A DNA stretch of 64,000 nt from an uncultured Candidatus Nemicrothrix sp. Lineage in GTDB: Bacteria; Actinomycetota; Acidimicrobiia; Acidimicrobiales; Acidimicrobilacustridaceae. Under the pieces are notes generated by a model, which did no database searches, was not told the origin of the DNA, and saw nothing but the letters and a program-made list of their open reading frames with translations. Shown one piece after another: positions 29,786-40,277 of this stretch (position 1 is its first letter; each line of letters starts with the position of its first letter). Where the stretch lies: assembly GCA_903867185.1 (NCBI GenBank), contig CAIPQK010000217.1, forward strand, positions 1 to 64,000. The letters are read 5' to 3'. The position numbers and the translations under genes are program-made.

Positions 29786-30858
29786 CGGGCCACCTGTGCA
29801 GTTTCGAATCGAGAGTTGTCTATTTCGTCGATGAGCCCCCATGACATCGCCGTATCGGCCGAGATGGGTCGACCGGACAGTCCAAAATACGCAGTGCGAT
29901 GACGTCCGATTCGGCGCGGAATGCTCGAGGTCCCGCCTGCCCCGGGAACGAGACCCATCGCAATTTCCGGCAAGAGGAACGATGTCTCCGAATGCGCCAC
30001 CACACGTGCAGCAAATGCAGGAAGTTCGACACCAGCGCCAACACAGTTGCCGTGAACAACGACCTCAACCCGATCAGCAATCGCCACCAATGCAATGCCG
30101 GCATTTCTGCTGGTGCGAATGCTGTGCGCCATAACCGGCGCGGGCGCAGTCCCAAACTCATCGAGATCGCCGCCACTACAAAACGATGGCCCTGCTCCGC
30201 GTAACGTCACCTTGGTGATTGTCGAGTCTGCACTGGCAAGACGAAACGCTTCCACTAATTCATCGCGCATTCGCGTTCCATACGCATTGTGGACCTCAGG
30301 TCGATTAAGCGTGATCGAAAGAAGATTGTCGTTCCGTTCAACGAGAACCACTGATGAGTCGGGACGAGGCCGCGGAGTTCGTGTTGAACGCGACTCCAGC
30401 CATCGTGAATACGCATCGCTACCTTGAAGAAGGCTGTAAACCCACGACTCAGCGATAACCGCCTCTGACGCAGACGCCTGTTCTCCAACTCGGAGCAACT
30501 GCCCGAACGCAACTGACGCATCAGGAGATACTTCAATCGCAGCAACGAGCGATGAAAGCATTTCATTGAGCGAGTCCCCGCACGAGACCCACGGTGATGA
30601 CGCGTCTTCACCCGAGCAAAGTGCAACATCAAGGCCGACGACCGCTGAACCGCCAATCGGACCGCCATGGGAGATCCCAATCAGCACCACCGGCATCGTC
30701 GAAAGCAGCGCCGTGATACGCAGCAAGTCCTGCGTATCAAACGGTTCGGAGAGATCTACAACAACCGCTGGCGAACCAACGACCACGCCGAGCGCCGTGT
30801 CATCGAGACCATCGGCAATAAACGCAAGCAAGTCAGAAGGTGATCGAAGAACCGTCAT
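29782..30858 (-). CDS. Enoyl-CoA hydratase/isomerase family protein
   Basis: GAGPSFCSGGDLDEFG, VHGNCVGAGVELPAFAARVVAH, LPEIAMGLVPGAGGT. Confidence 0.85.
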   Translation of the reverse strand: MTVLRSPSDLLAFIADGLDDTALGVVVGSPAVVVDLSEPFDTQDLLRITALLSTMPVVLIGISHGGPIGGSAVVGLDVALCSGEDASSPWVSCGDSLNEMLSSLVAAIEVSPDASVAFGQLLRVGEQASASEAVIAESWVYSLLQGSDAYSRWLESRSTRTPRPRPDSSVVLVERNDNLLSITLNRPEVHNAYGTRMRDELVEAFRLASADSTITKVTLRGAGPSFCSGGDLDEFGTAPAPVMAHSIRTSRNAGIALVAIADRVEVVVHGNCVGAGVELPAFAARVVAHSETSFLLPEIAMGLVPGAGGTSSIPRRIGRHRTAYFGLSGRPISADTAMSWGLIDEIDNSRFETAQVAR

Positions 30859-32249
30859 GAGTGCACCAGCCTGCCCCCAACCCACGTCATGCGCACATGC
30901 GTCGAATCGGGTGCCGCCAACACTTCGTCGAGAGGCGCATCGAGAAGGCACAGATCTGCTGCGCTTCCGCACACCACTCGTCGCGGAGAACTACCGGGAT
31001 CAAGCGGATCTGTGAGATACCAACCCAGCGCCGTACGAGCATCGACTCTCTCGGATTCGCCGATGATGTTGCCCGAACGTGTCCGACGCGTCGCTGCGGT
31101 TGCGATCGCGGCCCAAGGATCAGCCGATGTCACCGGTGCGTCGCTTCCAATTGCCACGGCAATCCCCGCTGACTGCAATGACGCCGCCCGATGAAGAAAC
31201 GGCAGGTCCTCGGAGTCGACCGAACTCAGATAGTGATCGCCGCGCTCACCCACCAAGCCTGGCTGAATGACAACGGTGACGGAACCACTCGCGAGAATTG
31301 CATTGAGGTCGTCAGGTAACACCGAACCGTGTTCGATGCGATCGCCAGGATGCGTTCCAGCCAGCGCTAAGGCCGTTACCGCAGTTACCGTTTCCGCACG
31401 GCTCACCGCATGAATCGCCACGGCGCGATCTTTGAGATGGTGAGCGGAAATGATGCGAGCAAGCGCATCAGGGTCCAAGCCGGTTACTTCGTCGATAACA
31501 ATCTTGGCGGGGCCAACCCTTGCGAAATCTGCAACTGCGGCGGGGTCATCAACCCCGAGAAGCACCAAACGTTGCGGAAGTGAATGATCGCTCGCTGCAG
31601 AACGAAGAAGTTCAAGTCGTCCCTGGCCGAGATTGGGCGTTGCATCGGTGACACCGGTGATCCCAAATGCGGCGAGCTCAGCTCCTACGCCTCGAAGAGA
31701 CGGAGCGGTCGGCGGAATGCGATCTGCGATCCATTCATCAAGACGAAGCAGCCAGCCGGTTGGAATCCCATCAGAATCGAGTTCAACTCCATCTGGTAAC
31801 TCGCCACTGAGGACGAGATCGAGAGCAGCGGTAGACAGCACCCACGCCAGCCCTGATCGATGCTGCACCCGAAGTGCTCTTGCGCCAACAAGCGCATCGA
31901 GGCGTCGGCAATCAAGAACGCCATGACGATGTTCGTCGTATCCAGATGCGCGCAACCACCCAGCCTCTGAGTTCGCTGATGCTGACCGAAGCGCATCGTC
32001 GAAGGCCAGCGGAGTTTGAAGCGGATCGAGATTGATCCCTTCACGACGAGCCGCCATCGCAAGGAGGTGCACATGGTGATCGTGCAGACCAACGATTAAC
32101 GCTCCGCCGTCGGCGTCAACAACATTTGCTCCTTGCGTCGCTGCTTCTCGCGTCACTACATCTTGAGCAATTTCGACAATGTTTCCGCCATCAATAACAA
32201 CCGAGACGTAACGACCTTCAACTTCTGCATTCGTTATGACGGTCTTCAT
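30855..32249 (-). CDS. Amidohydrolase family 3
   Basis: VVDADGGALIVGLHDHHVHLLAMAARR; AVAIHAVS; IEHGSVLP; AIGSDAPVTSADPWAAI. Confidence 0.8.
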   Translation of the reverse strand: MKTVITNAEVEGRYVSVVIDGGNIVEIAQDVVTREAATQGANVVDADGGALIVGLHDHHVHLLAMAARREGINLDPLQTPLAFDDALRSASANSEAGWLRASGYDEHRHGVLDCRRLDALVGARALRVQHRSGLAWVLSTAALDLVLSGELPDGVELDSDGIPTGWLLRLDEWIADRIPPTAPSLRGVGAELAAFGITGVTDATPNLGQGRLELLRSAASDHSLPQRLVLLGVDDPAAVADFARVGPAKIVIDEVTGLDPDALARIISAHHLKDRAVAIHAVSRAETVTAVTALALAGTHPGDRIEHGSVLPDDLNAILASGSVTVVIQPGLVGERGDHYLSSVDSEDLPFLHRAASLQSAGIAVAIGSDAPVTSADPWAAIATAATRRTRSGNIIGESERVDARTALGWYLTDPLDPGSSPRRVVCGSAADLCLLDAPLDEVLAAPDSTHVRMTWVGGRLVHS

Positions 32250-32251
32250 CG

Positions 32252-33322
32252 TCACCACACCACACGAGCCGAGTGCGCCGCGCTTCTTGCTACTTCGCGA
32301 AGTGCCAGGTCGATCGTGACTCCCCCGCCACGAGCAACCGAGCCAGCGACAAGCGCGGCAGCCAGAAGACCGGTCAGCGGATCAGCAACGGCATCGCCTA
32401 CAAAACTCGGTTTGCCATCGGCAGCCACATCGACCAAACCGCCAGCCGCCGCAGCATCGTCTCCGAAACCAACCCAGTTCCGCCAGGGACCACAGCGCCC
32501 ATACGCCGTAATCGACACCCAAACTGTGCCCGGACGCTTCTCGACAAACTCCGACGGCACGATGTCCAAACGTTCCAGTGCACGCGGTCGTGAACCTTCA
32601 ATCACGATGTCGGCCTGTTCCAACAATTCAATGAGTTCGGTTCGCCCTACCTCGGTCTCAATCGCAATCGTTTGAAACTCGTGACCCTCATGCAACCAAT
32701 CGAACAAATTTCGGTCACTCTCACGAGAGGCATCAGGGCGAGACGAAGACTCCACCTTTATGACTCGCGCCCCGGCGGCGGTCAGTACGCGAGAACACAG
32801 CGGACCCGCCCATAGCGAAGAGAGGTCTACAACAACAGCATCATTGAGCGTCATGCCACTTCGACGCTGCCCAATACTTCGCTGGATCCACGGCCTAGCA
32901 ACGTTCACCGTGCTTCGATCAATCAATTGTTCGTCGTCGCCACCGGGAAATGCCGCAACGGCCAAACCGAGTTCTTGAGCTGCTCCTACAAGATCACTAG
33001 TAGTGCGAAGTGCAAGCGCCGACTTGAGTGCACCCCATGGGATCTCTGTTGACTCTGCTTCGACACCAACCCAAGCTGGAAGCAATTCAAGATCATCTTC
33101 ACGAGGCAGGTGCACCGCGCACCATCCATCGGCAGCAGGAATCAACCGACACAAACCACCCATCGAAACTTGCCGAGCGCCGAACGGATCGGAGAACAGG
33201 GCGCGCTTCGAAAGAAGTTCAATGCCGCTACCAATGCTCGGAATACCTAACGAGGAAAGTCGTTCAACGGCCCGATCAGCAAACGCGACCGCAGAATTCC
33301 AGCCCGACGATTCAGAAGTCAC
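32252..33322 (-). CDS. CoA-transferase family III (CaiB/BaiF)
   Basis: VVVDLSSLWAGPLCSRVLTAAGARVIKVESSSRPD. Confidence 0.85.
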   Translation of the reverse strand: MTSESSGWNSAVAFADRAVERLSSLGIPSIGSGIELLSKRALFSDPFGARQVSMGGLCRLIPAADGWCAVHLPREDDLELLPAWVGVEAESTEIPWGALKSALALRTTSDLVGAAQELGLAVAAFPGGDDEQLIDRSTVNVARPWIQRSIGQRRSGMTLNDAVVVDLSSLWAGPLCSRVLTAAGARVIKVESSSRPDASRESDRNLFDWLHEGHEFQTIAIETEVGRTELIELLEQADIVIEGSRPRALERLDIVPSEFVEKRPGTVWVSITAYGRCGPWRNWVGFGDDAAAAGGLVDVAADGKPSFVGDAVADPLTGLLAAALVAGSVARGGGVTIDLALREVARSAAHSARVVW

Positions 33323-33325
33323 TGT

Positions 33326-34078
33326 TCAGGACTTGGCGGCAATCTGAGCCCGGAGTTGCGCGAGGAGTTGCACAAACGCCGCACCACCAAGCGAAGCAAG
33401 CTGCGGACCCAACTCTGCCGAAACCGCGTCTTCCGAATTCGTAACTGCGTCCATCGCAAGAATTGTGGCTTTCATCGAACGAACAACCTCGGGAGGACCT
33501 GCCGCAGCTTTGGCAGCCATCGCGTGAGCGATACCGAGGAGTTCCGCATCAGGCACGCACTCCCATACCAACCCAATTTCAGCAGCACGCGCGCCGTCGA
33601 TTACCTCTCCAAAGAGCACCAATGCCATCGTCGACTGAAGGTCCGTAATCCTCCGAAGGCGCCAAGTATTGCCACCCCCTGGATGGATCCCGATCTGAAG
33701 AAAACGTGTATCGAACTTCGCCGACTGCCCAGCAAGGATCACGTCGCACGCCAACGCGAGGTTCAAACCCGCACCAACTGCGGCACCATTCACTGCTGCA
33801 ACCGTGGGTAACGGGGAATTGGCGAGTCGAAGAAAGCCTGAATAGATCGTGCGCAGCTTTTCTTCCGTGTCACACGCGGCGAGGTCATCGAGATCAGCAC
33901 CTGCGCAGAACGCCGGCGGCGCTCCAGTGACAACGATGGCGCCGACATCGTCACGAGATTCGAGCTCATCCATCCCCTTGAGCACCGCGGTATTGAGCGC
34001 TGCGGAAACAACGTTCCGGCGTCCCGGGTCATTCAGGGTGATGGTGGCAACACGGTCAGAAACTTCGAGCGTGATCAT
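33326..34078 (-). CDS. Enoyl-CoA hydratase
   Basis: GAPPAFCAGADLDDL, AAVNGAAVGAGLNLALACDVILA. Confidence 0.9.
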   Translation of the reverse strand: MITLEVSDRVATITLNDPGRRNVVSAALNTAVLKGMDELESRDDVGAIVVTGAPPAFCAGADLDDLAACDTEEKLRTIYSGFLRLANSPLPTVAAVNGAAVGAGLNLALACDVILAGQSAKFDTRFLQIGIHPGGGNTWRLRRITDLQSTMALVLFGEVIDGARAAEIGLVWECVPDAELLGIAHAMAAKAAAGPPEVVRSMKATILAMDAVTNSEDAVSAELGPQLASLGGAAFVQLLAQLRAQIAAKS

Positions 34079-34118
34079 GGGGTCATTGTTGCCTGTCTCA
34101 AGCAGGGATGCCGACCCG

Positions 34119-35228
34119 TTAACGGGGAAGGCCCAAAACTCGGTCCCCAAGAATATTTCTCATCACGTTGGAGGTGCCCCCCATGATTGTGTAGGCCGGG
34201 GCGTACGCGATTTCTGTTGACCAGTCCGAATGCAACATTGCTTCTGGGCCCATAATCCGGGCGGCAAAGTCGGCGACTCGCTGTTCGTACTCGGTGCAGA
34301 CACATTTCGTTCCGGCAGCAAAACCCGCAGGCGTCTGGCCAAGCACACTTCGGTAGACCAACAATCGGCCAACGGTAAAGCCGATCTCAAGTTCGGCAAT
34401 TTCCTGCCGAATGATCGGATCGGTCGTGTCGGCCATCTCGCGGGCATGCAAGTACAGCGCCCGGTTCGAAACCAAACGATCGATCCCGCCACGCTCATGT
34501 TCAAGCTGACGCATTGTCTGAGAAAACGCGTTTCCCTCAACGCCAACAAGATTTCCGATCGGCACTCGTACGTTGTCAAACCACACTTCATTGAAGTGAC
34601 GAGCATCGACCATGTCACGAATCGATCGGACTTCAATCCCCGGCGTGTCCATCGGCACAATGATTTCGCTGATGCCCAAATGCGGTTTGTTGGGAACCGA
34701 CTCCGTGCGACAAATCAAATAGCAATAGTCAGATTCATGTGCGAATGATGTCCAGATCTTTTGTCCGTTAATGACCCACTCATCGCCATCGCGAACTGCC
34801 GAAGTCGTCAACGAAGCAAGGTCGGACCCACTGTTTGGTTCCGACATGCCAATGCACCACGTGACATCACCCGCCAAGATCTCGGGGAGATAGCGCTCAC
34901 ACTGTTCTGCGGTGCCAAACGTATAGAGACCAGGACCCATCTGGCGATCAGCGAACCACGTGGCGCCGATCGGAACACCCGCAGAAATAAGCGCTTCGCT
35001 CACGATTAATCGATCAACCGGAGAGCGACCACCGCCGCCGAATTCTTTCGGCCACGTCATTCCGATCCAGCCTCGTTCTGCTAACTCCTGCGAACACTCG
35101 CGCGAGAACGAACACAGCCACGAATCATTAAAGCGGCCGTACTTCGCAACGGCCGCGGCCGCGAATGTTTCGGCCTCGGCTTTCAGCGCACGAAGATCGT
35201 CGTCGAGAGTGAAATCCACAACTGACAA
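34119..35228 (-). CDS. Acyl-CoA dehydrogenase
   Basis: WCIGMSEPNSGSDLASLTT, AYTIMGGTSNVMRNIL. Confidence 0.92.
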   Translation of the reverse strand: MSVVDFTLDDDLRALKAEAETFAAAAVAKYGRFNDSWLCSFSRECSQELAERGWIGMTWPKEFGGGGRSPVDRLIVSEALISAGVPIGATWFADRQMGPGLYTFGTAEQCERYLPEILAGDVTWCIGMSEPNSGSDLASLTTSAVRDGDEWVINGQKIWTSFAHESDYCYLICRTESVPNKPHLGISEIIVPMDTPGIEVRSIRDMVDARHFNEVWFDNVRVPIGNLVGVEGNAFSQTMRQLEHERGGIDRLVSNRALYLHAREMADTTDPIIRQEIAELEIGFTVGRLLVYRSVLGQTPAGFAAGTKCVCTEYEQRVADFAARIMGPEAMLHSDWSTEIAYAPAYTIMGGTSNVMRNILGDRVLGLPR

Positions 35229-35252
35229 TCTAGGAGAAAGAACGCGAGATGC

Positions 35253-36734
35253 TCAGCCCAGGAGATCGGCGAGGACCGCACGGCGCAGAAGCTTGCCCGT
35301 CGGCGTATGCGGCAATTCATCGCGGAATTCAATGCGATAGGGAGTCTTTGAACTGCGAAGATGCAACTGGCAATAGTCGTGGAGTTCATCGACTGATACC
35401 GAGGCGCCCGGCTTCATAACGACGACGGCAGCGATCTGTTGACCCCATTCATCGTCGGGAATTCCTACAACCGCAGCATCGATGATCGCTTCGTGACGAC
35501 GTAGGACATCTTCAATTTCCGCAGGAGCAATGTTCTCGCCGCCGCGAATAATGGTGTCATCAGCGCGACCCTCAATAAAGAGATAGTCGTCGTTATCGAT
35601 CCAACCACGATCTTTGGTCGGGAACCATCCTTCGGCATCGACGACGCTTCCGCTTTCGTATTCGCCTGAAACCTGTTCACCTCGGAGGAAGACCAAACCG
35701 GGTTCGCCAACTGCGAGGACGGCGCCATCTTCGTCACGCACTTCAACTTCGATACCAGGAAGCACCTTGCCAACCGAGCCAAGTCGAACTTTGGCAACTG
35801 GATCACCAGCAAATGCGGCATCGTGATCTTCAGGTCCGAGCAAAGCGATTGTCGATGAGGTTTCCGTAAGCCCATAGGCATTCACGAACCCAGTACCCAC
35901 AAACAGTTCAAGGGCCTGTTCAAGAACGGGAAGCGGCATGCGTGCTCCGCCGTAAGAGAGCGTTGCTAGCGATGGCGCATCGGCCGGCGAACCATCGAGC
36001 AATTGAACGACACGAGCAAGCATCGTTGGAACAACCATTGCCTGCGTAATTCGTTCATTGCGAATGGTGTCGAGCCATACCTGAGCATCGAACGATTCGA
36101 GATACACAATGCGACGGCCGGAGTACATATTCGACAGAAGATTTGCCAAACCAGCGATGTGATATGGCGGAACCGTGACAAGCGCGGCTTGTTCTGGTTC
36201 AGCTCCGGCAAATTCAACAGTGCCGATGACGTATGCGGTGAGATGGCGATGGCGAAGCAGTGCCGCTTTCGGCGTTCCCGAAGTTCCAGATGTGTAGAGA
36301 ACAATTGCGACGTCTTCGGGATCGACGAAAGCCGGTAGTTCGATATCGGCCCCGGTCGAAAATTCAGCGTCGAGCAACGTTGACCGAAGTACAACCTTCT
36401 CGGGATCGGCGCCAGGAACTTTCGTTGTCTCAGCAATGATCACTGCACCAAGGTTTGCTTCTACCAAGGGTTGCAGTTGTTCATCGCCCAGTCGATAGTT
36501 CAGCGGAATAAAGGGAAGCCCCGCGTACGCGGCACCAAAAACAGCGACTGGGAAACTCGCGTCGTTCGTTCCGCAATAGACGACACCGGTCGCGCCCATT
36601 GAAAGGAATTTCGCTGCGCATCGCCGAGCAGCCGCATCGAGTTGTGCGTAACTCAGAGTCCGCGATCCTGAGGTAACCGCGGGACGGTCCTCGAGCGTCG
36701 ATGCCGACATCTCGAGCAAAAGCGAAAGATTCAC
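35253..36734 (-). CDS. AMP-dependent acyl-CoA ligase
   Basis: IVLYTSGTSGTPKAALLRH, NAYGLTETSSTIALLGPED, GRADDTIIRGGENIAPAEIEDVL, TPTGKLLRR. Confidence 0.92.
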   Translation of the reverse strand: MNLSLLLEMSASTLEDRPAVTSGSRTLSYAQLDAAARRCAAKFLSMGATGVVYCGTNDASFPVAVFGAAYAGLPFIPLNYRLGDEQLQPLVEANLGAVIIAETTKVPGADPEKVVLRSTLLDAEFSTGADIELPAFVDPEDVAIVLYTSGTSGTPKAALLRHRHLTAYVIGTVEFAGAEPEQAALVTVPPYHIAGLANLLSNMYSGRRIVYLESFDAQVWLDTIRNERITQAMVVPTMLARVVQLLDGSPADAPSLATLSYGGARMPLPVLEQALELFVGTGFVNAYGLTETSSTIALLGPEDHDAAFAGDPVAKVRLGSVGKVLPGIEVEVRDEDGAVLAVGEPGLVFLRGEQVSGEYESGSVVDAEGWFPTKDRGWIDNDDYLFIEGRADDTIIRGGENIAPAEIEDVLRRHEAIIDAAVVGIPDDEWGQQIAAVVVMKPGASVSVDELHDYCQLHLRSSKTPYRIEFRDELPHTPTGKLLRRAVLADLLG

Positions 36735-36749
36735 GCGACGACCTTCAGA

Positions 36750-37055
36750 TCAGTCAGAGGATGGAAGTGGCTTGGCACCTTTGATGGGGACTTCACGCCC
36801 ATCAGCGGCCAATGCACCAGGACCAGGCTTGGCACACAGGACCTCAATGCCGGAGTCTTCGTCGGCATAGCGCTTGCCGACGAGCGTGCCCTCGCCACTG
36901 GCATCGGCATGCCCGCCACCGGGGCGATCGGCCGCAGCGTCCACAACTTCGGCGCCGCCACAGGTAAGAACAACAGGCGAGCTCGGGGGACGGACGACGA
37001 CGAGTTCGACGCTGCACTCTGGGCAAGCGAGTCGACTACCGGCCTTGATGTCCAT
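36750..37055 (-). CDS. Small CPEC-motif (zinc-ribbon-like) protein
   Basis: Start set at MDIKAGSRLACPECSVELVVVRPP...LTCGG; 101 aa. Confidence 0.6.
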   Translation of the reverse strand: MDIKAGSRLACPECSVELVVVRPPSSPVVLTCGGAEVVDAAADRPGGGHADASGEGTLVGKRYADEDSGIEVLCAKPGPGALAADGREVPIKGAKPLPSSD

Positions 37056-37207
37056 CTCTAGCTCCTCCCGAGAGGTGCCACCGTGGCGCCTCAGCGTCTT
37101 GGCAACGTATCGCGAGTCGCCACCTTCAGAAAACATGGTCGCACGCGACACGCGAAGTACTCGATGTGCGAGGATCTCGGCTCTCATCACCAGCGGGGGA
37201 GATTTCC

Positions 37208-37975
37208 ATGCCATATGTGATTCCGGGCCGATTCGACGGCAAGGTTGCCTTTCTCACCGGAGCAGGTTCTGGCATTGGCCGAGCCTCCTCAGTGCGACTC
37301 GCGGCCGAAGGCGCAGAGGTCTTCCTCCATGACATGAATGCCGAGTCGCTCGCGGAAACTGTTTCGATGATCACCGCCGCAGGTGGGACCGCTGTGTCTC
37401 GAGTCGGTGACGTCACCGAGCGCGCTGAGTGTTTCGCCGCCATCGCCGAAGCCATTGAAGTGTTCGGTCGCCTCGACGTACTCGTCAATGTGGCCGGAAT
37501 CGCTGGTGGCTATCACTTCACAGACATGACCGAGGAGCAGTACCGGCGCATGGCTGCAGTGAACATGGATGCGCCATTCTTCTTCTGCCAGGCCGCAGTG
37601 CCACACCTCCTTGCCTCCGACGGCAACATCGTGAACATCGCGTCAAATGCAGGGCTCATGGGGCAGGCCTACACAACGGCCTATTGCATGACGAAGGGTG
37701 CAGTCGTCCAACTCACGAAGTCGCTGGCAATGGAATATGCGAAGACAGCGTTACGCGTAAACGCAATTGCTCCCGGCGGCATCGTCACAAACCTCACACA
37801 CAATTTCCAGATGCCATCCGACATCGACTTCGAACTTATGACGCCGTACCTGGGTTATCGAGGTCAAGGTGAAGCTGATGACATCGCCGAACTCATTGCG
37901 CTTGTTGCCGCTCCCGGATCAACAAATATTCACGGCGCAATCTTTTCTAGCGATCGCGGAGTAACCGCCGGCTAA
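37208..37975 (+). CDS. SDR family oxidoreductase
   Basis: VAFLTGAGSGIGRASSVRLAAEGAEV, YCMTKGAVVQLTKSLAMEYAK. Confidence 0.9.
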   Translation: MPYVIPGRFDGKVAFLTGAGSGIGRASSVRLAAEGAEVFLHDMNAESLAETVSMITAAGGTAVSRVGDVTERAECFAAIAEAIEVFGRLDVLVNVAGIAGGYHFTDMTEEQYRRMAAVNMDAPFFFCQAAVPHLLASDGNIVNIASNAGLMGQAYTTAYCMTKGAVVQLTKSLAMEYAKTALRVNAIAPGGIVTNLTHNFQMPSDIDFELMTPYLGYRGQGEADDIAELIALVAAPGSTNIHGAIFSSDRGVTAG

Positions 37976-37984
37976 GGCCACCTC

Positions 37985-38587
37985 TTAATGCGATGCAACC
38001 GCAATCATCGCGGCCAGAGCCCCGATGGCAACTTTTCGCTGGAACGCTGCTGTTAATGATTCGCCTTGGACATACATTCGGTTATGTAGCGGTCCACCGA
38101 TAAAGGCAAAGGCAGTTGCAGCGTCGATTCCAGCGCCCAATTCACCGCGCTTTTGAGCGCGATCGACAATCGCTGCCATCACCCGCCTGCGCGGAAGAAT
38201 GAACTTCTCTTTCACCGCAGCGCGAAATTCAGGGTTACGCCGAAGTTCTACTGCCAAGTCTTCGGCAAGGTCCTCACGTCGCACCGACATTGCTTCCGAT
38301 GATGAACGCACCATCTCGATCACATCAGTGCGCAGTGAACCTGTGTCGATATCAATGATCTCCGCGTGGAGCGTTGCAAGTGCAGCAGCAACAAGTTCTT
38401 GTTTTGTCGGCCACCTTCGGTACAGCGTTGCCGATGAAACTCCCGACTTCGAGATGACTCCGGCCATCGTGAGCGATGCGTAGCCGTGTTCACTTAAGAG
38501 CTCGAGTGTTGCATCGAGGATCGCGTGATCGGCCGCTTCACTTCGCTGACGGCCGGGACGGGCTCGCTGTGTACTTGTCGCTGTCAT
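37985..38587 (-). CDS. TetR-family transcriptional regulator
   Basis: AILDATLELLSEHGYASLTMAGVISKSGVSSATLYRRWPTKQELV. Confidence 0.92.
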   Translation of the reverse strand: MTATSTQRARPGRQRSEAADHAILDATLELLSEHGYASLTMAGVISKSGVSSATLYRRWPTKQELVAAALATLHAEIIDIDTGSLRTDVIEMVRSSSEAMSVRREDLAEDLAVELRRNPEFRAAVKEKFILPRRRVMAAIVDRAQKRGELGAGIDAATAFAFIGGPLHNRMYVQGESLTAAFQRKVAIGALAAMIAVASH

Positions 38588-40263
38588 GACCGCACCGGCC
38601 CGGTGCCTAAGTCAACCCCTGCATCTCGTTCGACTTCCAACTCGGCCTCGAGTTCGACTTGGTCATCCTCGAGCGCGCCTTCAGCTTCGGCAAACGTGAG
38701 CGATGCCAGGCCATCGAGCGGACCGCTCACTTCACTGCGCGCATCATGCGCATGCGCCGGCAACCATTTGAACGCGATGAACGCAGCAAAAAGAATTACT
38801 GCTGCGGCGATCTTCATGGCGATATGAATGCCGTCAACATATTCCTGCACGGCGATCTGATGAATCTGCGCTGCGGTTTCAGGCGAGATACCCGGCGTGT
38901 TGGCGGCACCAAAGACCGCGCCAGCAACCGATTCCTTTGCTATGTCGATGAGCGGCTGGGCAATTCCAGCAGCACTCATACTGCTCTGCACGCCGGGGCG
39001 GTAGACCGCAGCGAGTAGCGAACCGATCACCGCGACCCCAAGTGCGCCACCTATCTGACGCGTCGTGTCGTTCATGGCCGACCCCACGCCGGCCTTCTCG
39101 CGAGGCAACGAGCCCATGATCGATTCGGTAGCCGGTGCCATGACGCAGCCCATACCAAACGCCAAGACCATGATGCCGGTCACTAACACCGGATACCCAT
39201 TCGATGTTGGGACCGTCGAAACAATCAACACGCCAACCGATGTAAGTAGGAGTCCACCGCCAACGACAATTTTGGTGCCGATTCGATGTACGAATCGCGG
39301 CGCCATCGGTGCAACACAAATCATCACAATCGACATCGGCATCATGCGCAGGCCAGCTTCGAGCGGCGAATACCCCAGCACAACCTGTGTGTATTGATTC
39401 ATTACGAACATCTGGCCAAACATCGCGAAGTACACAAGCGTGACTGCAATATTCGCTGCAGTGAAGCGGGGATTCTTAAAGAACCGCATGTCGAGCATGG
39501 GGCTCTCGATATGCAATTCCCAAAAGATAAATACGGCGACAATCAATACCCCGGCAGAACCCACCATGACGACTCTCGGGTCAGTCAGTCCCACCGTTGG
39601 CGACTCGATGACGGCCCAAAGCACTGCGACTAAACCGACCATAGAAAGCAACGCTCCGACTGGGTCAAGGCGTTGAGCAGTCTCAGCTTTCGACTTCGGC
39701 AGAAGCATCCGGCCGGCAAAGAGCAACACGATGATGAGCGGAACATTCACAAAAAACACTGCGTGCCAGGAAAACCATTTGAGCAATAGACCGCCAATGA
39801 CCGGACCAAGCGCGCCACTTGCTCCAGCGACCGCAGCCCAGACTCCAATGGCTTTAGCGCGTTCTCGTGGGTTATGAAAAATATTTGTGAGTAACGAAAG
39901 CGTCGAAGGCATGATGAGCGCTCCGCCAATACCCATCAGCGACCGAGTGATGATGAGTTGATTCGCGCTCTGCGCCATCGCCGAGGCCATTGACGCGAAA
40001 CCAAAAACGACGAGACCGAGTTGCAGCGCGCCCTTACGCCCGAAGCGGTCACCCAGCGCGCCTGCAGTCAACAACAAACCAGCGAATACGAGCGTGTAGC
40101 CATCGATGATCCACTGGAGTTGGCTGGTCGTTGCGCTCAGATCGCGAACAAGCGACGGGATCGCCACGTTAAGAATCGTGTTGTCGAGCGAGATCACAAG
40201 AAGGCTGCCGGAAAGTACGGCCAGCGACCACCAGCGGCGCTTCTGAAGTTGCTGTTCGTCCAT
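38584..40263 (-). CDS. MFS drug exporter (DHA2/EmrB-QacA type)
   Basis: LVISLDNTILNVAIPSLVRDLSATTSQLQWIIDGYTLVFAGLLLTAGALGDRFGRK; overlaps TetR gene by 4 nt. Confidence 0.93.
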   Translation of the reverse strand: MDEQQLQKRRWWSLAVLSGSLLVISLDNTILNVAIPSLVRDLSATTSQLQWIIDGYTLVFAGLLLTAGALGDRFGRKGALQLGLVVFGFASMASAMAQSANQLIITRSLMGIGGALIMPSTLSLLTNIFHNPRERAKAIGVWAAVAGASGALGPVIGGLLLKWFSWHAVFFVNVPLIIVLLFAGRMLLPKSKAETAQRLDPVGALLSMVGLVAVLWAVIESPTVGLTDPRVVMVGSAGVLIVAVFIFWELHIESPMLDMRFFKNPRFTAANIAVTLVYFAMFGQMFVMNQYTQVVLGYSPLEAGLRMMPMSIVMICVAPMAPRFVHRIGTKIVVGGGLLLTSVGVLIVSTVPTSNGYPVLVTGIMVLAFGMGCVMAPATESIMGSLPREKAGVGSAMNDTTRQIGGALGVAVIGSLLAAVYRPGVQSSMSAAGIAQPLIDIAKESVAGAVFGAANTPGISPETAAQIHQIAVQEYVDGIHIAMKIAAAVILFAAFIAFKWLPAHAHDARSEVSGPLDGLASLTFAEAEGALEDDQVELEAELEVERDAGVDLGTGPVRS

Positions 40264-40277
40264 AAGGCCAACCCTAT

